DNA from: Phlebiopsis flavidoalba
Lineage: Eukaryota > Basidiomycota > Agaricomycetes > Polyporales > Phanerochaetaceae
Direction of reading: 5' to 3'
Length of the DNA: 64,000 bases
NCBI GenBank assembly: GCA_035772785.1
Contig: JAOCPU010000088.1
Coordinates: 1-64,000, forward strand
Below the pieces are notes generated by a model. The model saw only the letters and a program-made list of their open reading frames with translations, had not been told where the DNA came from and did no database searches. The translations under genes and the position numbers were made by a program. Positions 22,959-36,152 of this stretch are shown here, one piece after another. Every line of letters begins with the position of its first letter. The first letter of the stretch is position 1.

Positions 22959-25701
22959 TCAATTTAGTTCGTCATGAACTTCTTTGCCTCTTCCTCCCGG
23001 GCCTCTCTGGCAAATGCCACGCCCACCGCCTTGATCCACAGGACCCTGATTCTCCATCGTCCGCATATCTAACAGCGCATGCCATAAGGGCTCGTTGAAC
23101 CCCACACACCGCAGCTGGAGTTCCTCCGCCACCGCCATATAGCCCATACCCTGCACATACATCTCCTTCAGTCGATTCCCGCGCGTGATTCGAGAGCCGA
23201 AAGTACCGCTCTGGCGCGACACAAACGCGCTCATCGCCACCGCTTCCCGCATCTGTGCCGTCGTCAGCGCAAAAAGGAGCAGGATGAACCACAGGAACTG
23301 TACAGCAGGAGAAAGCGCTCCCACTTCGCGCGGCGGGAGTACCCGCACCGGGCCCGCGCTCTCACAAGGTTCCTTCTTGCATAACAAATCCCCGACGAAC
23401 TGTTGACGAATAGCTCGTGGCGTTTGCCGCTGTGCGAGGCGTGCACAAGGCTGTCGCTGTCGCGCGGAGGTCCAAAATGTAGAGGGAGTGTATCAGAAGT
23501 GCAGAGGGACTGGGCCGCCAGGATGCGCGCCCCGACCAGGCGGAAGTGGGATAAAAACGGTTTGGTCGGGGATGTGTAGTACGGTATTCGAGCCCCTGAG
23601 GTTGGATTTGAATCAAAAAGTGCATTGGATGAAATTGGGGATGGCATACATGAGATTTACGTATGCGCTATGGCGTAGCATAAACGTGGTAAGCAGCTGA
23701 AACACCTTGTTGAAGGTGATTGATACGCACTTTGAGGGTAGGCCTCTGTAGTGAGCCTGGCTTTGCTTTTAGACGGAAGACAGGGATCCGACAATGCCCC
23801 CGCTCTAGCGGCATCAAGCCTGAAGGCTCTCGACGCATCTAGGGTCCCAGGATCAGCTGAAAGACAAGACTTGGATATCTTACGGACGTACGTCTATATG
23901 CGCTGTGGCTGGAAGGACTGCGTGGTATCCGTGGCGATATACCGGAGGGTTCGATGAAGGAGATAGCAGGAAATATGCATTGCGGAATATTCTCGACGAT
24001 ATTGGAGCGAGATCGTACGCGATAGTATGTATTCGCAGAGCTTGTCCCGAGAGCTTCGCGAGATCCACTTCCCCTCTTCTGCAAGTCCCACCCCTACGGA
24101 GAGACGATTGGTCTCACAACATGATTACGCGATGGTGAAGCTTTGATTGTACTCACCCTGTGAACAATCGGAAGAACTGTGGTTTGTAATGTTGATGCTT
24201 ACATCTGCCGGGCCTGTTCGAGTTCCTGGTTGAGGGCTATCTCTCCTATCATAGTGTACTCTCTCACAATCGCATTTGGTAAGAAGAACGAAGTATTTTG
24301 ATACGTGAGTGCGGCATCCCTTGTGTCGTCACAATCCTCAGACTTTCTAGGACCTCGCCTCTGTTCTCGTGGAGCGTTCCACAAGCTTTTTGCTCTGTTC
24401 CCGGACACAGAAAGTCTTCGCTAGCAGCCCAGCTGCCCAGTCGCGGATTGCCGAGCTTATTCAGTCCTTGAAGTTGGCGTCGGTTCGACAGTGACGGTTA
24501 CTCTGACTTTCTTCTTGAGATTTGTTTATTTTGCGTCTTCAAGTTGGCAACACAGTCTGAGTCAAGCACCAAGGTCTAAGATGTATGTGTCTCCGAGAGA
24601 ATGTCGTGGAAGTTTGTAAAGGTACCCTCGACAGGAGCCATTTTTACACTGATCCCTCAGAGCAACCAAGCTCCTCTTGGCCAATGACCACTCCCGACTT
24701 TGCTCTCGTGTCAAGACCACGACAAGCCTTCTATCTTTCTCCGCACAGCCCGAGTTTAATCACTGATGACGTAAGGCGACTCATGGTCTGCAAAACGACA
24801 ATTAGGATGGTTGCGAACAAGTAATCATTGCAGCCCATACCTACTTTGCTCGGCATGTTCGAGGGCTCTTTGGTCTCCTATTTGATCTCCCCTTAGTTGA
24901 GAATCCCAGGATTAGTTTTTCAAAACGCACTTGCAGCTTCTTGAGACCCTTCGTCACTGCTGGTTGTTCCTCGAGGTCCCCTCCTGACAAGCTTGTCTGC
25001 AAGAGACGAGAGGTTAACGGACGCAGAAGTATTGTCGTCGCATTCGCAACTCAGAACCCCGGCGGCTATCACCTGCATTTTCTCGCAACTTCAAGGACTT
25101 TGGGCAGCTTTGAGCAGTCCATCACGCTCTGCATCAGCAATTTAAATGGTGGAAATAAGTAAGTAAATTGGGGAGTCTTAGAACTTTCGCGATGGCTGCG
25201 ACCTCAACATGTGAGGTAATTTCGCCAGAAAGTGCGTTCTTGGCGCGGTCTGACTGAGACAGGAGGAGGCCTCACGGGAAGTTGGTAAAATTAAATTATA
25301 TCAGTATCCAAAACACTGTATACTCTTTTTAAATAGTTTTAGCTGGATTTCTTTGTAACACACGAGCCATGAGAATACAGTGGTACAACACAGCACACCG
25401 AGAGCCTTGGTTATGTGGCAAGTACAGGTGAATAGCCGCCCGGGCGGAGTGCGAAATGCGACGACAATCTTCTGGTCCGTTACCTCTCGTGCTGCAGACG
25501 ATCGAGCTCGGAGCGGACTTCCGCATTACTCTGGATATCAGAATGGATTGAGGACTGTGGTCAAGACATCATGAAAGAGAAAACGTAAACAAGCACCTTC
25601 TGTGACTCCTCGAGAGTTTTCCGAACCTCTTGAAGCTTGTCGTTGAGGAGCTTGACCAAGCCCTGCGCGAGTTTTTCGGGGTCGTGGACGAGATCGTCCA
25701 T
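22959..25701 (-). pseudogene. Coiled-coil paralogue family (DUF6697-like), copy 1
   Basis: First exon 25597-25701 reads MDDLVHDPEKLAQGLVKLLN then DKLQEVRKTLEESQK, the N-terminal signature shared by all five copies. The middle is hard to follow, with coil-like pieces; near 24080 it has LQKR and a Pro/Ser-rich stretch as in copy 2. The C-terminal domain (23650-22959) contains RHELFVNSSSGICYA, then NRLKEMYVQGMGYMAV, LQLRCVGFNEPLWHALLDMR and the tail GRGKEVHDELN. The GxxYxG/VGFN arrangement resembles basidiomycete DUF6697 proteins as I remember them; function unknown. Frame changes occur near 23370 and in the middle. It is separated from copy 2 by about 15 kb of repeat-rich DNA. Copies are compared in the findings. 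Confidence 0.5.
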
Positions 25702-26190
25702 GACTTGAATAGTGGTCTGCGCAATATTGGACGTCTTACGGTGCAAGACTTGAAAGAAAAAAAAACGCGAAATTCGGAGAAAGAGATGATCGAGATGGCA
25801 GCGTGAGGGTGAGGTGAGTGAGGTCAGGTCGAAGGTCTGTTTAGGGGCCTGATCTGCCCTAGGAATCTGAGTTGTTTGCCCATCGGAAAAAAAAACACAA
25901 AGTAGATTTTCCGAGGTCAGGCAGGGTAGAGTGAAGCAGTCTATCGCACGAGGTACGAGTATATCAGGAGAGATCTAGTATAGCCGCGCACGACAGGGTG
26001 TTATATTTCCGTAGCATGTAAGCTAGATTAGTCAACGACAATAAATTGATATGTCGTGCACGATAGAGCGAGGGATTGCATGAGAAAACTCACGTCTTTC
26101 TTGAGAATCTCGTCCTATTGTCATTGCCAGATACTTCGGTCAAGGCTGTCATACTAGGTTGCAGAAATGGAAATAACATTGAACGTGATA
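25702..26190. other. Region between copy 1 and the Plavaka element
   Basis: It includes the upstream flank of copy 1. There are several A-rich runs and no gene. I could not find a CACTA-type end of the transposon here. Confidence 0.35.
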
Positions 26191-29100
26191 CTACAAACGG
26201 TTGTACATGTTTGAAACTCTCCTCCTATCCATCTGAGCCGTCTGATTCAGGCTCAGCTCCACCTGACCCAGCGATGTCAGAACCGCTCCATTGCTGTCGT
26301 CTTCATCCTCCTCGCTGTCAGAGGCATTATCTTGCTCCTCTTCGCTATCGGGGTCATTGTAGAGACAGTCGAGCATCTCCTCGAATGCCTCCGAGTCCTC
26401 ATCTTCCTCATCGGTTTCATCGTTGCCGCTGCCGCAATCGTCCACTTCGTCCACATTCAGAGATGATTCCGCCTCGGAGTCAGACTCGGACTCGGACTGA
26501 TTTTCATCAGTGGCTGCATCTGTACACAAGGATGTAGTCAGTGGGAGTCTTTCATTTGTGAAAATAGTGACGCACCGACGTCTCGATACTTGAAGCCCTG
26601 TTTTGTTAGGATTTGCAATGTGTCGAAAATTCGTACAATGCCGCGTAAGGCCTTGTGTCCAATGCCGCCACCCAGGTAACGCATAAACATATCACGATCA
26701 ACGAACCTAAAATTCTATCTCAGCAAATAATGCGAAGACAAATGCTGGAATACTCACATGTTGACGTACAGATATTTCCAGTCGTCGTCAGGCTCATCTT
26801 CATCTCGGATTGAGGACGGTCCAAGATACTCGTCTGTACGGCCGTGAGCAAATGCAGGAATTAAATGGACCCCACGGACGATCTGCGCTGGATCAATAAA
26901 TCCAAACGCATCTTCGTCACGATCGCTGTGCCAGAAGTGGACCCGATGGAGCCGTCGTGTCGCAAAGCCCGCCAGGTACCGATGCATCGACCTTGTACCA
27001 GTGGGACCCAGACCGCGTGGATGTCTTGAAATGCCATGCTGAGTGGGTGTTGCGCCAGGGCCAACGTAGCGTGCTCGGACGTGGAAGATAATTTCCGCAC
27101 GAGCATACCAATAGGGTGGTCGCTGTTGCCATCTGTGTAGTCACTGGCAAGGACCATCAGGTCAGGGTGGGAGCCAGGATTGACAGTGTCTTGCTCGCGT
27201 CTCATGTCGTAGGTAGTGTAGTTGAGTTGCGCATGGTTTGATGAAAGTAAATCTTGTTGTTATAGATTTGAAGTGCGATGCGTTCCTTGTCTGTGGGAGC
27301 ACGCTCTGTAAAAGAGCTGGGAAGTAAAGCGGCTGAGAATATGATCCTGCAGCTGTGGGAAGAAATGCTAGAACGAAGTAATCAGCGTATAGATAAATGC
27401 TCAATTAATGTGGGCAATGCCGTACCTTGTATGCCGGGTCATTCTCACGACATCGATGAGCCACCTGCTGATATCAGAATTTACACGCGGTGTCGCTCGA
27501 GATGTGGTGGTGTTCTTTGTATGGGGTGACCGGGGCAGGATCTCGACAACTCTCTGGAGGAGGGGTCTCTTGGTCCACGGACGGCTTGGGCAACCCACCT
27601 TGCGGGAAGCAGGCTTTGAAGATTTGCTTGCCTGGAGCAATCCCAGCGATTGCGATCGCGGCGGTCGGGGGTCCCTCCCGACCCAGCACCGTGCGTGCCT
27701 GACGTTGACGACGTTGATAAGCCGTCATGGTCTGACACATGTCGCGTGTTTTTGAAAACGGATAAAATCGTTTTACACGACGATGCTCTAGCTCGGACTG
27801 ATAGCAGCGCAGTTAGCATGATGGCATAACGAGAGAATTTTAACTACTCACTGTCTGTGTAGTGTAGTTGTCTGTGGTACCCCCGTGTCGGATAGCGGGG
27901 CCACAATGACCCAAGTCATGATATTTGAACGTCTTTCAGGTTGAACTTCTTCTTTTTCTTCTTCGTCAGGCTCGCTTTTTTTACCCTTCTTGCTCACGGA
28001 GCCTTTCCCTTTCTTCTTCAAGGAATCCTTTCCCTTTTGCTGCAAGAGCAGCTTCTCGACGTCCACGTGCAGCCTCCTCGTTTGGAAGTTCCTGAGTGTC
28101 AGATAATCCGACTCACGAGCAAAACAGCCGGGTGACTGTCCCAAGTACTGACGTAAAAAACTCGAGAATTTGCACAGTAGTCTCCGTGTGGCAGGTCGAT
28201 AAGCTTGACAAGTGCATGCCAGCACCATAAATGAACAGAAACATCGAGGACCGTCTCTCCGAGGACAGGCCAGGAATCAAATCTTCAAGGCACGGAAAAT
28301 CGCTGACACTGAGAGGCGTCAAGTATAGTAGTCAAATAAAGATTACTATGTGAGAAAAAATTGTACGGACCTGGAGTTATGTCTTCATAGTCCCGTGCTG
28401 CGAGTTTTTGAGGAGGCCTGATGAGACATTGGTGTGAAACCGTCGGATTGTATATCACGTCCGAATGTGGGAACCTGCCGAAAGCTTTGGATACACGTCA
28501 GTCATGTTCTATTCTAATGAGATCTATCTAATGAATAAACTCACCGGACATTCAGTTTCTTGAATTCTATCTCCTCCTAGTGCGTACAAGATCCGGAGGA
28601 GATGAATGAACATCGCCCTTCCATACACCCAGCTCAAACTCGTGCATGATGTCGGGTAGAGAAGAGTGAATAGAAGTTTACGTTGAAAGGTGCAAGTCGA
28701 ATTGAGAATGCGCTCTGGGGGCAGAGAATATTAGCTTCAATCTCACAGCAAGAAGGATCACATACCTGTGTGGGAAGAAGAGATAGCGGGCTCAAGCATC
28801 CGCTTGATACCCGACAACGAAAGAGCGTCTTGCAGCGCCCCACCCCTTCTCAAAAATGTAGGCTTGCGTCGCTGTCGTGATTGTGAACGGATGGCATCGG
28901 TTGTCAATACGAATAGCTTGGACCGTCCGCTTCTCATCACGCTTTGTGCCCATTTCCGGGATTTGGTCCTTTGTGGTGTAGCAAGTAGGGCAGGGGCATA
29001 TTTGCAAGAAAGCGGATGCATGCCAGCAGGACTCTGGAGGTAAATTAGTACACACACTCATCTTCAATGACAGTGAGCATACATATACAAAAAAAAAAAA

Positions 29101-30180
29101 AACAGCTCAATGGGATAATCAGCAGAGTAGCAAAAGAACCGTGTGGGAAAGAGCCGTCGTACCAACACCGTCTCCGCAAGAATGAGGATGCCATGCTCGC
29201 TTAGTATTTTTGGCTTTCATAAATTCGTCGTCGAGCAAAAGCAGTTACAGATGGCGTGCCATAAGCTCCACTTCGGCATAGACGAAGAACGGACCCCGGC
29301 CGAAGCTGATGCTTTCCGTAGAGCTGGTGAATCCCGATAAAAATCTTGAACGATGTCGTGCAGCTGTGTGAACGTCTTGAGATCAGCACTGCAAAATTTT
29401 GTAGATATAAAAGAAACTGTAACTTACAGAGGGTAGATCAAGCATGAGATGGTGTGCGGCAAAACTTGTAGGCTTGCAACGTACATACTTCGATACTGAT
29501 TGGCGAAAAGGATATAAATGGGCCAAAGATGCGCAGTGGCCAAAATTGGCGCAAGTGTGTCGAGTCGGAAAAGGATATGAGAGGGGCAAGAGCATACTCA
29601 ACCTCCGGGCCATCGCTAGGATTGCGCGGGGCATGGCACGAATCTTTGCATCCTTCCTCAAGCATTGCGCGTTAGCCGTTGTACATCTCGCCGTAACTCT
29701 CTCCATCAATAGCGGTTGGGATCTTCTCTTGATTGAAAAGCTGCTCAGCGGTTGCCTGCTGAGAATATGTCAGGCGTGGTGTTGGCAGAATCAGGAGGTG
29801 TCATGGAAAAGGCGAAAGGGAATCATGTGATAAGGAGGTTTGCGTGGGATCAGCGTATGCGGCCATTGATAACCTCTAGGATCGGAGGACGATACCAGAG
29901 CCCTTCGACTTCGAGTTTGGGCACATCTTCGCGTGTCTTGTATTCGACGCCCTTCCTTTAGAAGCGATATCGTCACTGGGACTCCCGACGCCACCCAGCT
30001 GCCTTCGAGAAAGCGCCAGCAGTCTCGTAGTGCTCGTCAAGCTTCTTGTTGTTCGCGTTTGAATAGTTGTGAAATTATCGAGATGGGACTTCTCGAAGTC
30101 ATCGGCTTTGAGAATGTTGTGAACGAAGTAATTGATCTCTTCGTTTGGATTTGACACTCGACTCCCGCGAACTGCCAATC
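26191..30180 (-). mobile_element. Plavaka-type (CACTA-like) transposon, transposase remnant
   Basis: On the minus strand, in order: a poorly resolved N-terminal part; KYVRCKPTSFAAHHLM near 29480; DIVQDFYRDSPALRKA near 29320; CPCPTCYTTKDQIPEMGTKR near 28960; FTITTATQAYIFEKGW near 28870; FRQVPTFGRD near 28480 and KLAARDYEDI near 28390; FLFIYGAGMHLSSL near 28220; a Lys/Glu-rich stretch near 28000; YTTYDMRREQDTVNPGSHPD near 27210; RRLHRVHFWHSDRDEDAFGF near 26930; FAHGRTDEYLG near 26840; DWKYLYVNM near 26770 and MFMRYLGGGIGH near 26680; then a very acidic tail ending at 26191. This order matches the large transposases of basidiomycete Plavaka elements. Many introns have GT-AG ends. Some exons are shifted. 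The inverted ends were not found. It sits inside the paralogue array and helps separate copy 1 from copy 2. Confidence 0.75.
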
Positions 30181-30439
30181 AACCATGCGAGGAGCTAGAG
30201 GTTGGTGTTCTATCGAATGGTTCATGCCAGTGTTTCTGTCCGTCTGACTCGTCTGAATGTTCTGTTGATGCGCAGGGTCCGAATAAGCCAACGACGAGTG
30301 GTCTGCCGGAATCGTCAACAGTTGCTAGCGTCTAAGGTCAGGTGCATTCCGATATTGAGCTCTCGGTGCGGTCGAAACCAATTGATCTTCTGGGTCACAA
30401 GCAGGCCGGCACCTGGATAGCAGCACGGTACACAATCAC

Positions 30440-30715
30440 ATCGCAAACCACTATGTGCAATTAATGTTAATTAACTTGGCTGAATGATGCTGAGCTGACT
30501 TGCTAACAAAAGATATATGGTGTTTGAATAATGAAATAACAGATTGACATTAATTAACTCTTAATTAAGAAGGTCCCTTTTTTAATAATCGAGGCCGTTT
30601 ATTCTATATTTGGGCATTATTTGGGCATTACTTTGGGCATTATTTCATTATTTCATTATTCCATTATTTTGTTAGTTCTAGGTTCATTGCTCATTCCCAA
30701 GCCACAGCAGCCATA
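30440..30715. repeat. AT-rich repeat arm, left
   Basis: TTGGGCATTATT and TTTCATTATT units repeat here, ending with CCATTATTTTGTTAG. The reverse complement resembles the AT-rich block at 33690-34110 with its many ATAACAAAATAA motifs. The two may be arms of one large non-coding element. Confidence 0.4.
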
Positions 30716-30939
30716 TAATGAGGTTAGATTGTATAGCATGACATTGAAAGACTGTGCATGTAATTACATGATGGTAACAAGCCATTCTTGTGGACAGTCT
30801 TTAGTGAGACACTTACAGTGGCCATAGTGGTCATGTTTCCAAAGCGGGAACAAGGGGCAAGCAGGGGAGCTGTTTGCACTGTTTATGTAAAGCCTTTGCA
30901 AGCATAACGCAAAAATTAGACATGTTGGCGTACATAGTG

Positions 30940-33300
30940 TGGTGATTGGGGTCTTCAACACCCATTGTGAGATCTATACAACTCTTCGAACATGCGGAGG
31001 TGGCACGGTTCCGCTGTGCGACGGCCTTTTCGCGCGCGATGCGCGCCGTTGGACACAGGTCGTGCGCCCCCTGTTTGTCGAGGTGCCTGCGTCTTGTCGC
31101 GTGCTGCGCGTCGCTATGTACCTGCGCCCTCATATGCCTACGCCGTCCTGTTGTCGTTATCCTTTTCAATTGCCGTGTCTCGCCCGAGTGCCCGTGTCGT
31201 CGTGTGCCCAGGCCCTCCCATGCCCACGTCGTCTTGTGACCGCGTCGCCGTGTGCCAAGGCCGCCGTGTGCCCCTAAGATCCGTCGTGTGTTTCCCGTGT
31301 AGCCGCTGCTGTGGGCCCATGCACACCTAGGGATTGCTGCCCACGGGGCGGGGGGATGCCTTGGACCCGTACCGTGGTGGCGATTTGAGCAGGGATCGGC
31401 GAGCGGGTGAGGGCATGGGTCTTCGGTGTGCATGCGCGCGCTGTTTCGGGTATGCATATCTGCGACCTGCGCATGGAAACGGGCAAGGTTCGGGGCAGGT
31501 GTCGTGGCTGGGTACATATGAGCCTTGTTGACTCCCAGGTGTCTTCGGTGTGCGCTTGTGCACATGGAGGGCCTGGGGTAGGAGATGGAGGGGTTTGGCG
31601 CACTCACCTTCGCCGGTTCGAACGCGTGCCGTCGTGTAAATCCAGTGGTAAAACTGGGAGTGCGCCCTGCGCACCTCCAACCAGCCTCCGGCGATGCTCT
31701 TGTGGCGTCGCTGTACCCCCTTCGTCCAAACCGTCGAGGCTACATGACGGCGGATCGGCGACAGCGATGGAAATGGCAAACGGCGGCAGCGACAGGGCAG
31801 GTTGTCAGCAGGAACATCCCAAAGGACGTTCCTGCGCAGGGGCGAGGGCAGGGCAGGGCGTCGGGGTTGCGATGGTGCGAGGGCGCGACGGCGACGGCGT
31901 TGGCATAGCGGCGGCAGCGCTAGGGCGGAGCTCAAGGTCGAGGACAATGATATGACCTGTTTGGGCGCGATAATGGCGGAGCTGGGGCGAGAGCTCAATC
32001 ACAGAGGCCGTCGCGCGAGGGCGACGGCGCGAGGGCGAGTGTGTGAGGACGAATGCTCACCGTGAGCCGCGTGCCTAGAAGCACTCGTCGTCCTGCAGGA
32101 GGCCGGTTTTGTGCGCCTTGCGCACCTCCCCGGCCGTCCTTGACACTCTTGTAGTGTCTCGTAGCGTCCCATGGCGAGGGTCCGGTGATGCTGACAAAGG
32201 GCGTGGCGGTGGGCGCGGAGAGCGGCCGTGTGAGGGCTTAACGCACAGGCACGGGGTGGAGGTAGAGAGAGTTTTTCGGGGCGGATGAGACTCCATCAAG
32301 AGCCTCCGAAGAGGCCCTTGTGCAAGACAAGAGGAGCGACGCCGCCGTTCTCGCGAACGACGGCGGATGGTGGAGGCGGAACGCAAGTCGAACCCAGGCG
32401 CTTTGCGCGTCGACTCGCGGCTCCAAGTCCGGAGCGCCCGAGACACTCCCGCCTCCAGCTCTTATCGTCCGCCTCGTTCACGAGAACGGCCGCCCGCTGC
32501 ACCTCGCTCTCGCTTTCGCTCAGGGGCTTCCTTGGGGAGTTCTCTGAGCACTTTCCATGTGTCTTCTTTTGATCCCCCTCGTCTCACTCGCCGTTCCGGC
32601 GCCATTCAGTACGCGCAACATCGACCGCGTCCACAACGGCCGTCTTTTTTCACCCGCACGGCTGCCTCGACCCTCAACGATCGCTGTAGAAGGCTAGGGT
32701 GTGGGTGGGGACATCTCCGTGTATGCGGTGGACGGAGGCGAGCCTGCAGGCTCGTTGGACATGGGTGCGTGGCCTGCTCTCGCACGCGCACGCCGAACTC
32801 AGCTCTGGCGACCGCGCCCTCAAGTACTCGATAATCACGCTTTTTTCAGCCGCGTGTGGGCTCTTAAGAAAGGTGGAGCATAGAACCCATTACCTGGCTT
32901 TCTTATGCCCGCTGCGATGAGTCTGCCAGGCTCGATCGCCCCAGGTGAGGTAAGCCACTAGCTACTACACCCGTCTTTGCCGTCCAGGGCCTCTCCCACA
33001 CGTGCACTGCAAAATGCGCACCGAAGACACCTGGGAGTCATGAAGGACCCCTTTGTATCCTACATTCACGCAAATTCAACGCTGCCTCTTGCTTCGTTGC
33101 GCACACAGGCCGCGGGTTCGCACGAGACGGTCCCGACAACGTATCCACCAACCACCTTGCAGCTGTGCATACATCTGGAAAAGCATAAATCCTATGGCGT
33201 GCATATACATAGGATGTATAGACTCCCTAGCATGACCCCCCTCACCCCACCTGTAGCTAGCTCACGGACAACACCATGTCGGTCTCGCTAGCACGCTAGG
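30940..33300. other. GC-rich non-coding block
   Basis: A sharp rise in GC separates this block from the AT-rich sequence on both sides. At about 31010-31340 degenerate units built on CGTGTGCCC/CGTCGTGTG recur. Long open frames on both strands reflect base composition; none has recognisable domains. Confidence 0.45.
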
Positions 33301-33689
33301 TTTTTCTCACTTATGATGCCTAGTGTGATGAGCCAGCTAGCTTGCCTTGCTGGGTTAGTGTGTCTATTGTGACTAGCAAGCCTATGGTGACCTAGGTGCC
33401 TTCACACTGTCGCGACGCTGTATTGCACTTGCTCCTCTCATTTTGAGAGCGTTGTTTCCCATTCCCCGACCTCTTGAGGTATCATCATATAGCAGCAGCA
33501 GATAAGATGTGACACTCTCTTGTGTTTGGATGATGTAGATACAAGAATAGGTACATGAGCATATACAACCTAAGGACACAAGCCAGTACACATCATACAA
33601 AGATTTAACAAAGGTATACTTGTGCCATTACAGCACTTCCGCGCATACAGTTGAGTAGTGAGAGCCCAGTAGGGGTAGGGGCTCTTAAG

Positions 33690-34110
33690 TAGTAAGTTCT
33701 AAACAAATAAATCTTTGGTTTTAAAGCATAATATAACCAGAAATGAATGGGCTCATAATGGAATAAACAAAGCTCTGCTGTCTAATTGCAGAATAATGAG
33801 GGAGCTTAACAACGGAGATAACAAAATAACTAAAAATTCAATTAACTGAACTGCCAAAGAATGAGCATATAATGGGTCAATAATGAAACAACAAAATAAC
33901 ACCACCTGAAAACTATGGAATAACAAAATAACTCTGCTTGAACTATGAAATAATAAGATATGAATAGCACTGCTAACAAATATAACAAAATGATAGTGGA
34001 GTAATTGCCAAATAACAAGAACTTAATGTTCACAATAATCAGATTTAATGAAAAGTAACAGAGAAGTAATGCATTTTTAACATCCATTTAAGACATATAT
34101 AACGAAAATT
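33690..34110. repeat. AT-rich repeat arm, right
   Basis: Repeated ATAACAAAATAAC, AATAATG and TGAAATAATAAG motifs fill this stretch. It is similar in style, and in inverted orientation, to 30440-30715. Confidence 0.45.
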
Positions 34111-35389
34111 ACTCTTATATAATCTTAATTAAGCGTTGAGTGGTTTTGTGATGACAGCCCGTAGTCGCTGGGTCCCGGTCACATGAAGGAGGTGGTGGAG
34201 CTACCAGGGCCGTTTCCTCGAAGGAGATAGTATCATCTTGGATAGATGGTACATCGACAAGTGGGGTTGGAGGGTAGAGGGGAATGGAGCAAAGAGAGGA
34301 GGGGCGAGACGAGAGATGTTGGCGATGACGTTTGAGTCCACGTGAGAGATGAAGGGACAAAGTCGTGATAGCGCTTTGGTACCTTGCGCTTTTCGTCCCA
34401 GAACTGCGCGTTTTGAACTGGACCCAGGATATTCGTCTCGGAGGGTCTGGGATTGTTTCATCCATGCTCCAGAGTTTCCTCCATGGGCACACAAGGGAGG
34501 GAGTGTTGGTCTAGATCATATGCATAGGTTATATGCGCTTCAAATTAAATATATATTAACGTACCCACACCAAGTTCCTCTCGAATTTCGAGGCACCGTG
34601 CTCCCTCTGCTATATCCGAGGCTTTTTCGGTGCGTGCTATAATCTTTGCAGTCCGCACAGCCTAGCTTGCTTGCAGCAGAGCTGAGCTGGGTTGGGGGTC
34701 TTCTTGGGCAAAGCGCGCTTGCACCGGGCATTTGCGAAGATGGCAGTCTGAGGTACTCTCTTCGCTTATTTTTCGGTTGAGAACTGGCTCTTGCATTACA
34801 CTCATCCCCGTAATGTGCATGAGAAGGGCATTAGAGTATGAGATAAATAAGAATTAAATAAAGGAGGCCAGAGTAAAACTGGCGCATGTCGAGGATGAAG
34901 GAGAGAAGACGAGACTGTTGCCGAGTAGCAGGTCAGTTTGTGACGTGGAACAAAATCAGTCACGCGTTCTTTTTATGACACGCGTCGCGTCGCGGACGCG
35001 TTTACACGTACGCGCTTTGTTGCGCCTGGCTTCGAGATTGTCTGGCTCTTTTAGGTCACAGAGTAGAGTATCTGTAGTTTTTAATCAAATCAGAGTATGA
35101 TGGTAGTAAAAGCTCACAGCTCAATTAATCATGACACATCTGATTCTTCACCAGTGGGCACCAGTGCATGATGTTGCCAGCCAGACAAGGTTTTTCCCCC
35201 CCCCTCCTCCCCCTTTTCTTTATGTGGTGGTGTTTGAAGCCTTACAGGGCCTTATACGACGATTTCGTACAGGCCCAAATCAAGGTGGTTATTGTTTCTG
35301 TACATTGAAATGGAATTAAATCAGTACAGCCAACAAACATTAATCTATAACCTATGGTTATACATATGTTTGACAGGCTTTGGTCTATC
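34111..35389. other. No gene recognised
   Basis: There is a short minus-strand frame near 34115-34492 without motifs. A pyrimidine-rich run lies near 35191-35220. Confidence 0.3.
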
Positions 35390-36152
35390 GCCGCGAACTG
35401 GGCGCTAATGGCGCTGTGCATGCATTGCACCAGTATCTCTGCTATACTTGTTCCCCACAAGTTATTTTGTCCCAGATACATTAAATTCAATCTATACTAC
35501 GAAAGTACATTACAAGTTGTTTTGAACCTTAGCCGTGCCATCCACCCAGTCCGGTATCTAATATTTTGACCTCTGTCCATCCACCGAGACTGGGGCCGCT
35601 TACTGCCCCACTATGCGCGCATGCACCAGGTATGTTTGCTACACCTTGTTCCCCACAAGTCCTATTTTGTTCCAATAAATTCACTCTATACTAGTGGAAA
35701 GTACACTACAAGCTGGTTACAGACCTTAGTCTGCCATCCCCCGGTCGGTATTTGACATTCGACCTCTGCCCATCGAAACTGGGCGCTAACTGCGGTGTGT
35801 GCGCACACACCAAGTATCTTTGCTACACCTTATTCCGCCCACAAGTTATTTCATTCTAATAAAATTCTATTATATACTATGGAAAGTACATTACAAGTTA
35901 TTGTAGGACCTAGTCTGCCTCATCCCCGTCCGTCAGTATTTGACATGTCTCGACCTTCTGCACCCATCACGAAAACTGGGCGCTAACTGCGTGTGTGTGC
36001 GCGCACACCAGGTGTGTTTGTTATACTTTGTCGCCCCACAAGTGATTTTGACTTCTAATAAAATCATATAATACTATACAAACATACCAGGAACTATTCT
36101 AGATCTTAGTGCGCCATCTCCCTGCCGTTCACAGTATTCAATATTTCGACCT
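35390..36152. repeat. Tandem satellite, four units of about 190 bp
   Basis: Units begin near 35397, 35588, 35776 and 35972 with ACTGGGCGCTAACTGCG or a variant. Each continues through a GTGTGCGCACAC-like palindrome, CACCAGGTATGTTTGCTACAC, CCCCACAAGTTATTTTG, TTCTAATAAAATTCTAT, ATACTA-GGAAAGTACATTACAAG, a CCTTAGTCTGCCATCC block and ATTTGACATTCGACCTC. Units are clearly related but diverged by substitutions and small indels. Confidence 0.85.

Noticed and set aside
30939..32834. Long frames on both strands in the GC-rich block
   Set aside because: Overlapping frames in several phases with biased composition and no domain; typical of GC-rich non-coding DNA.
33230..33420. CTAGC/CTAGG-rich stretch as a possible LTR
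   Set aside because: No second copy, primer-binding site or gag-pol frame is nearby.
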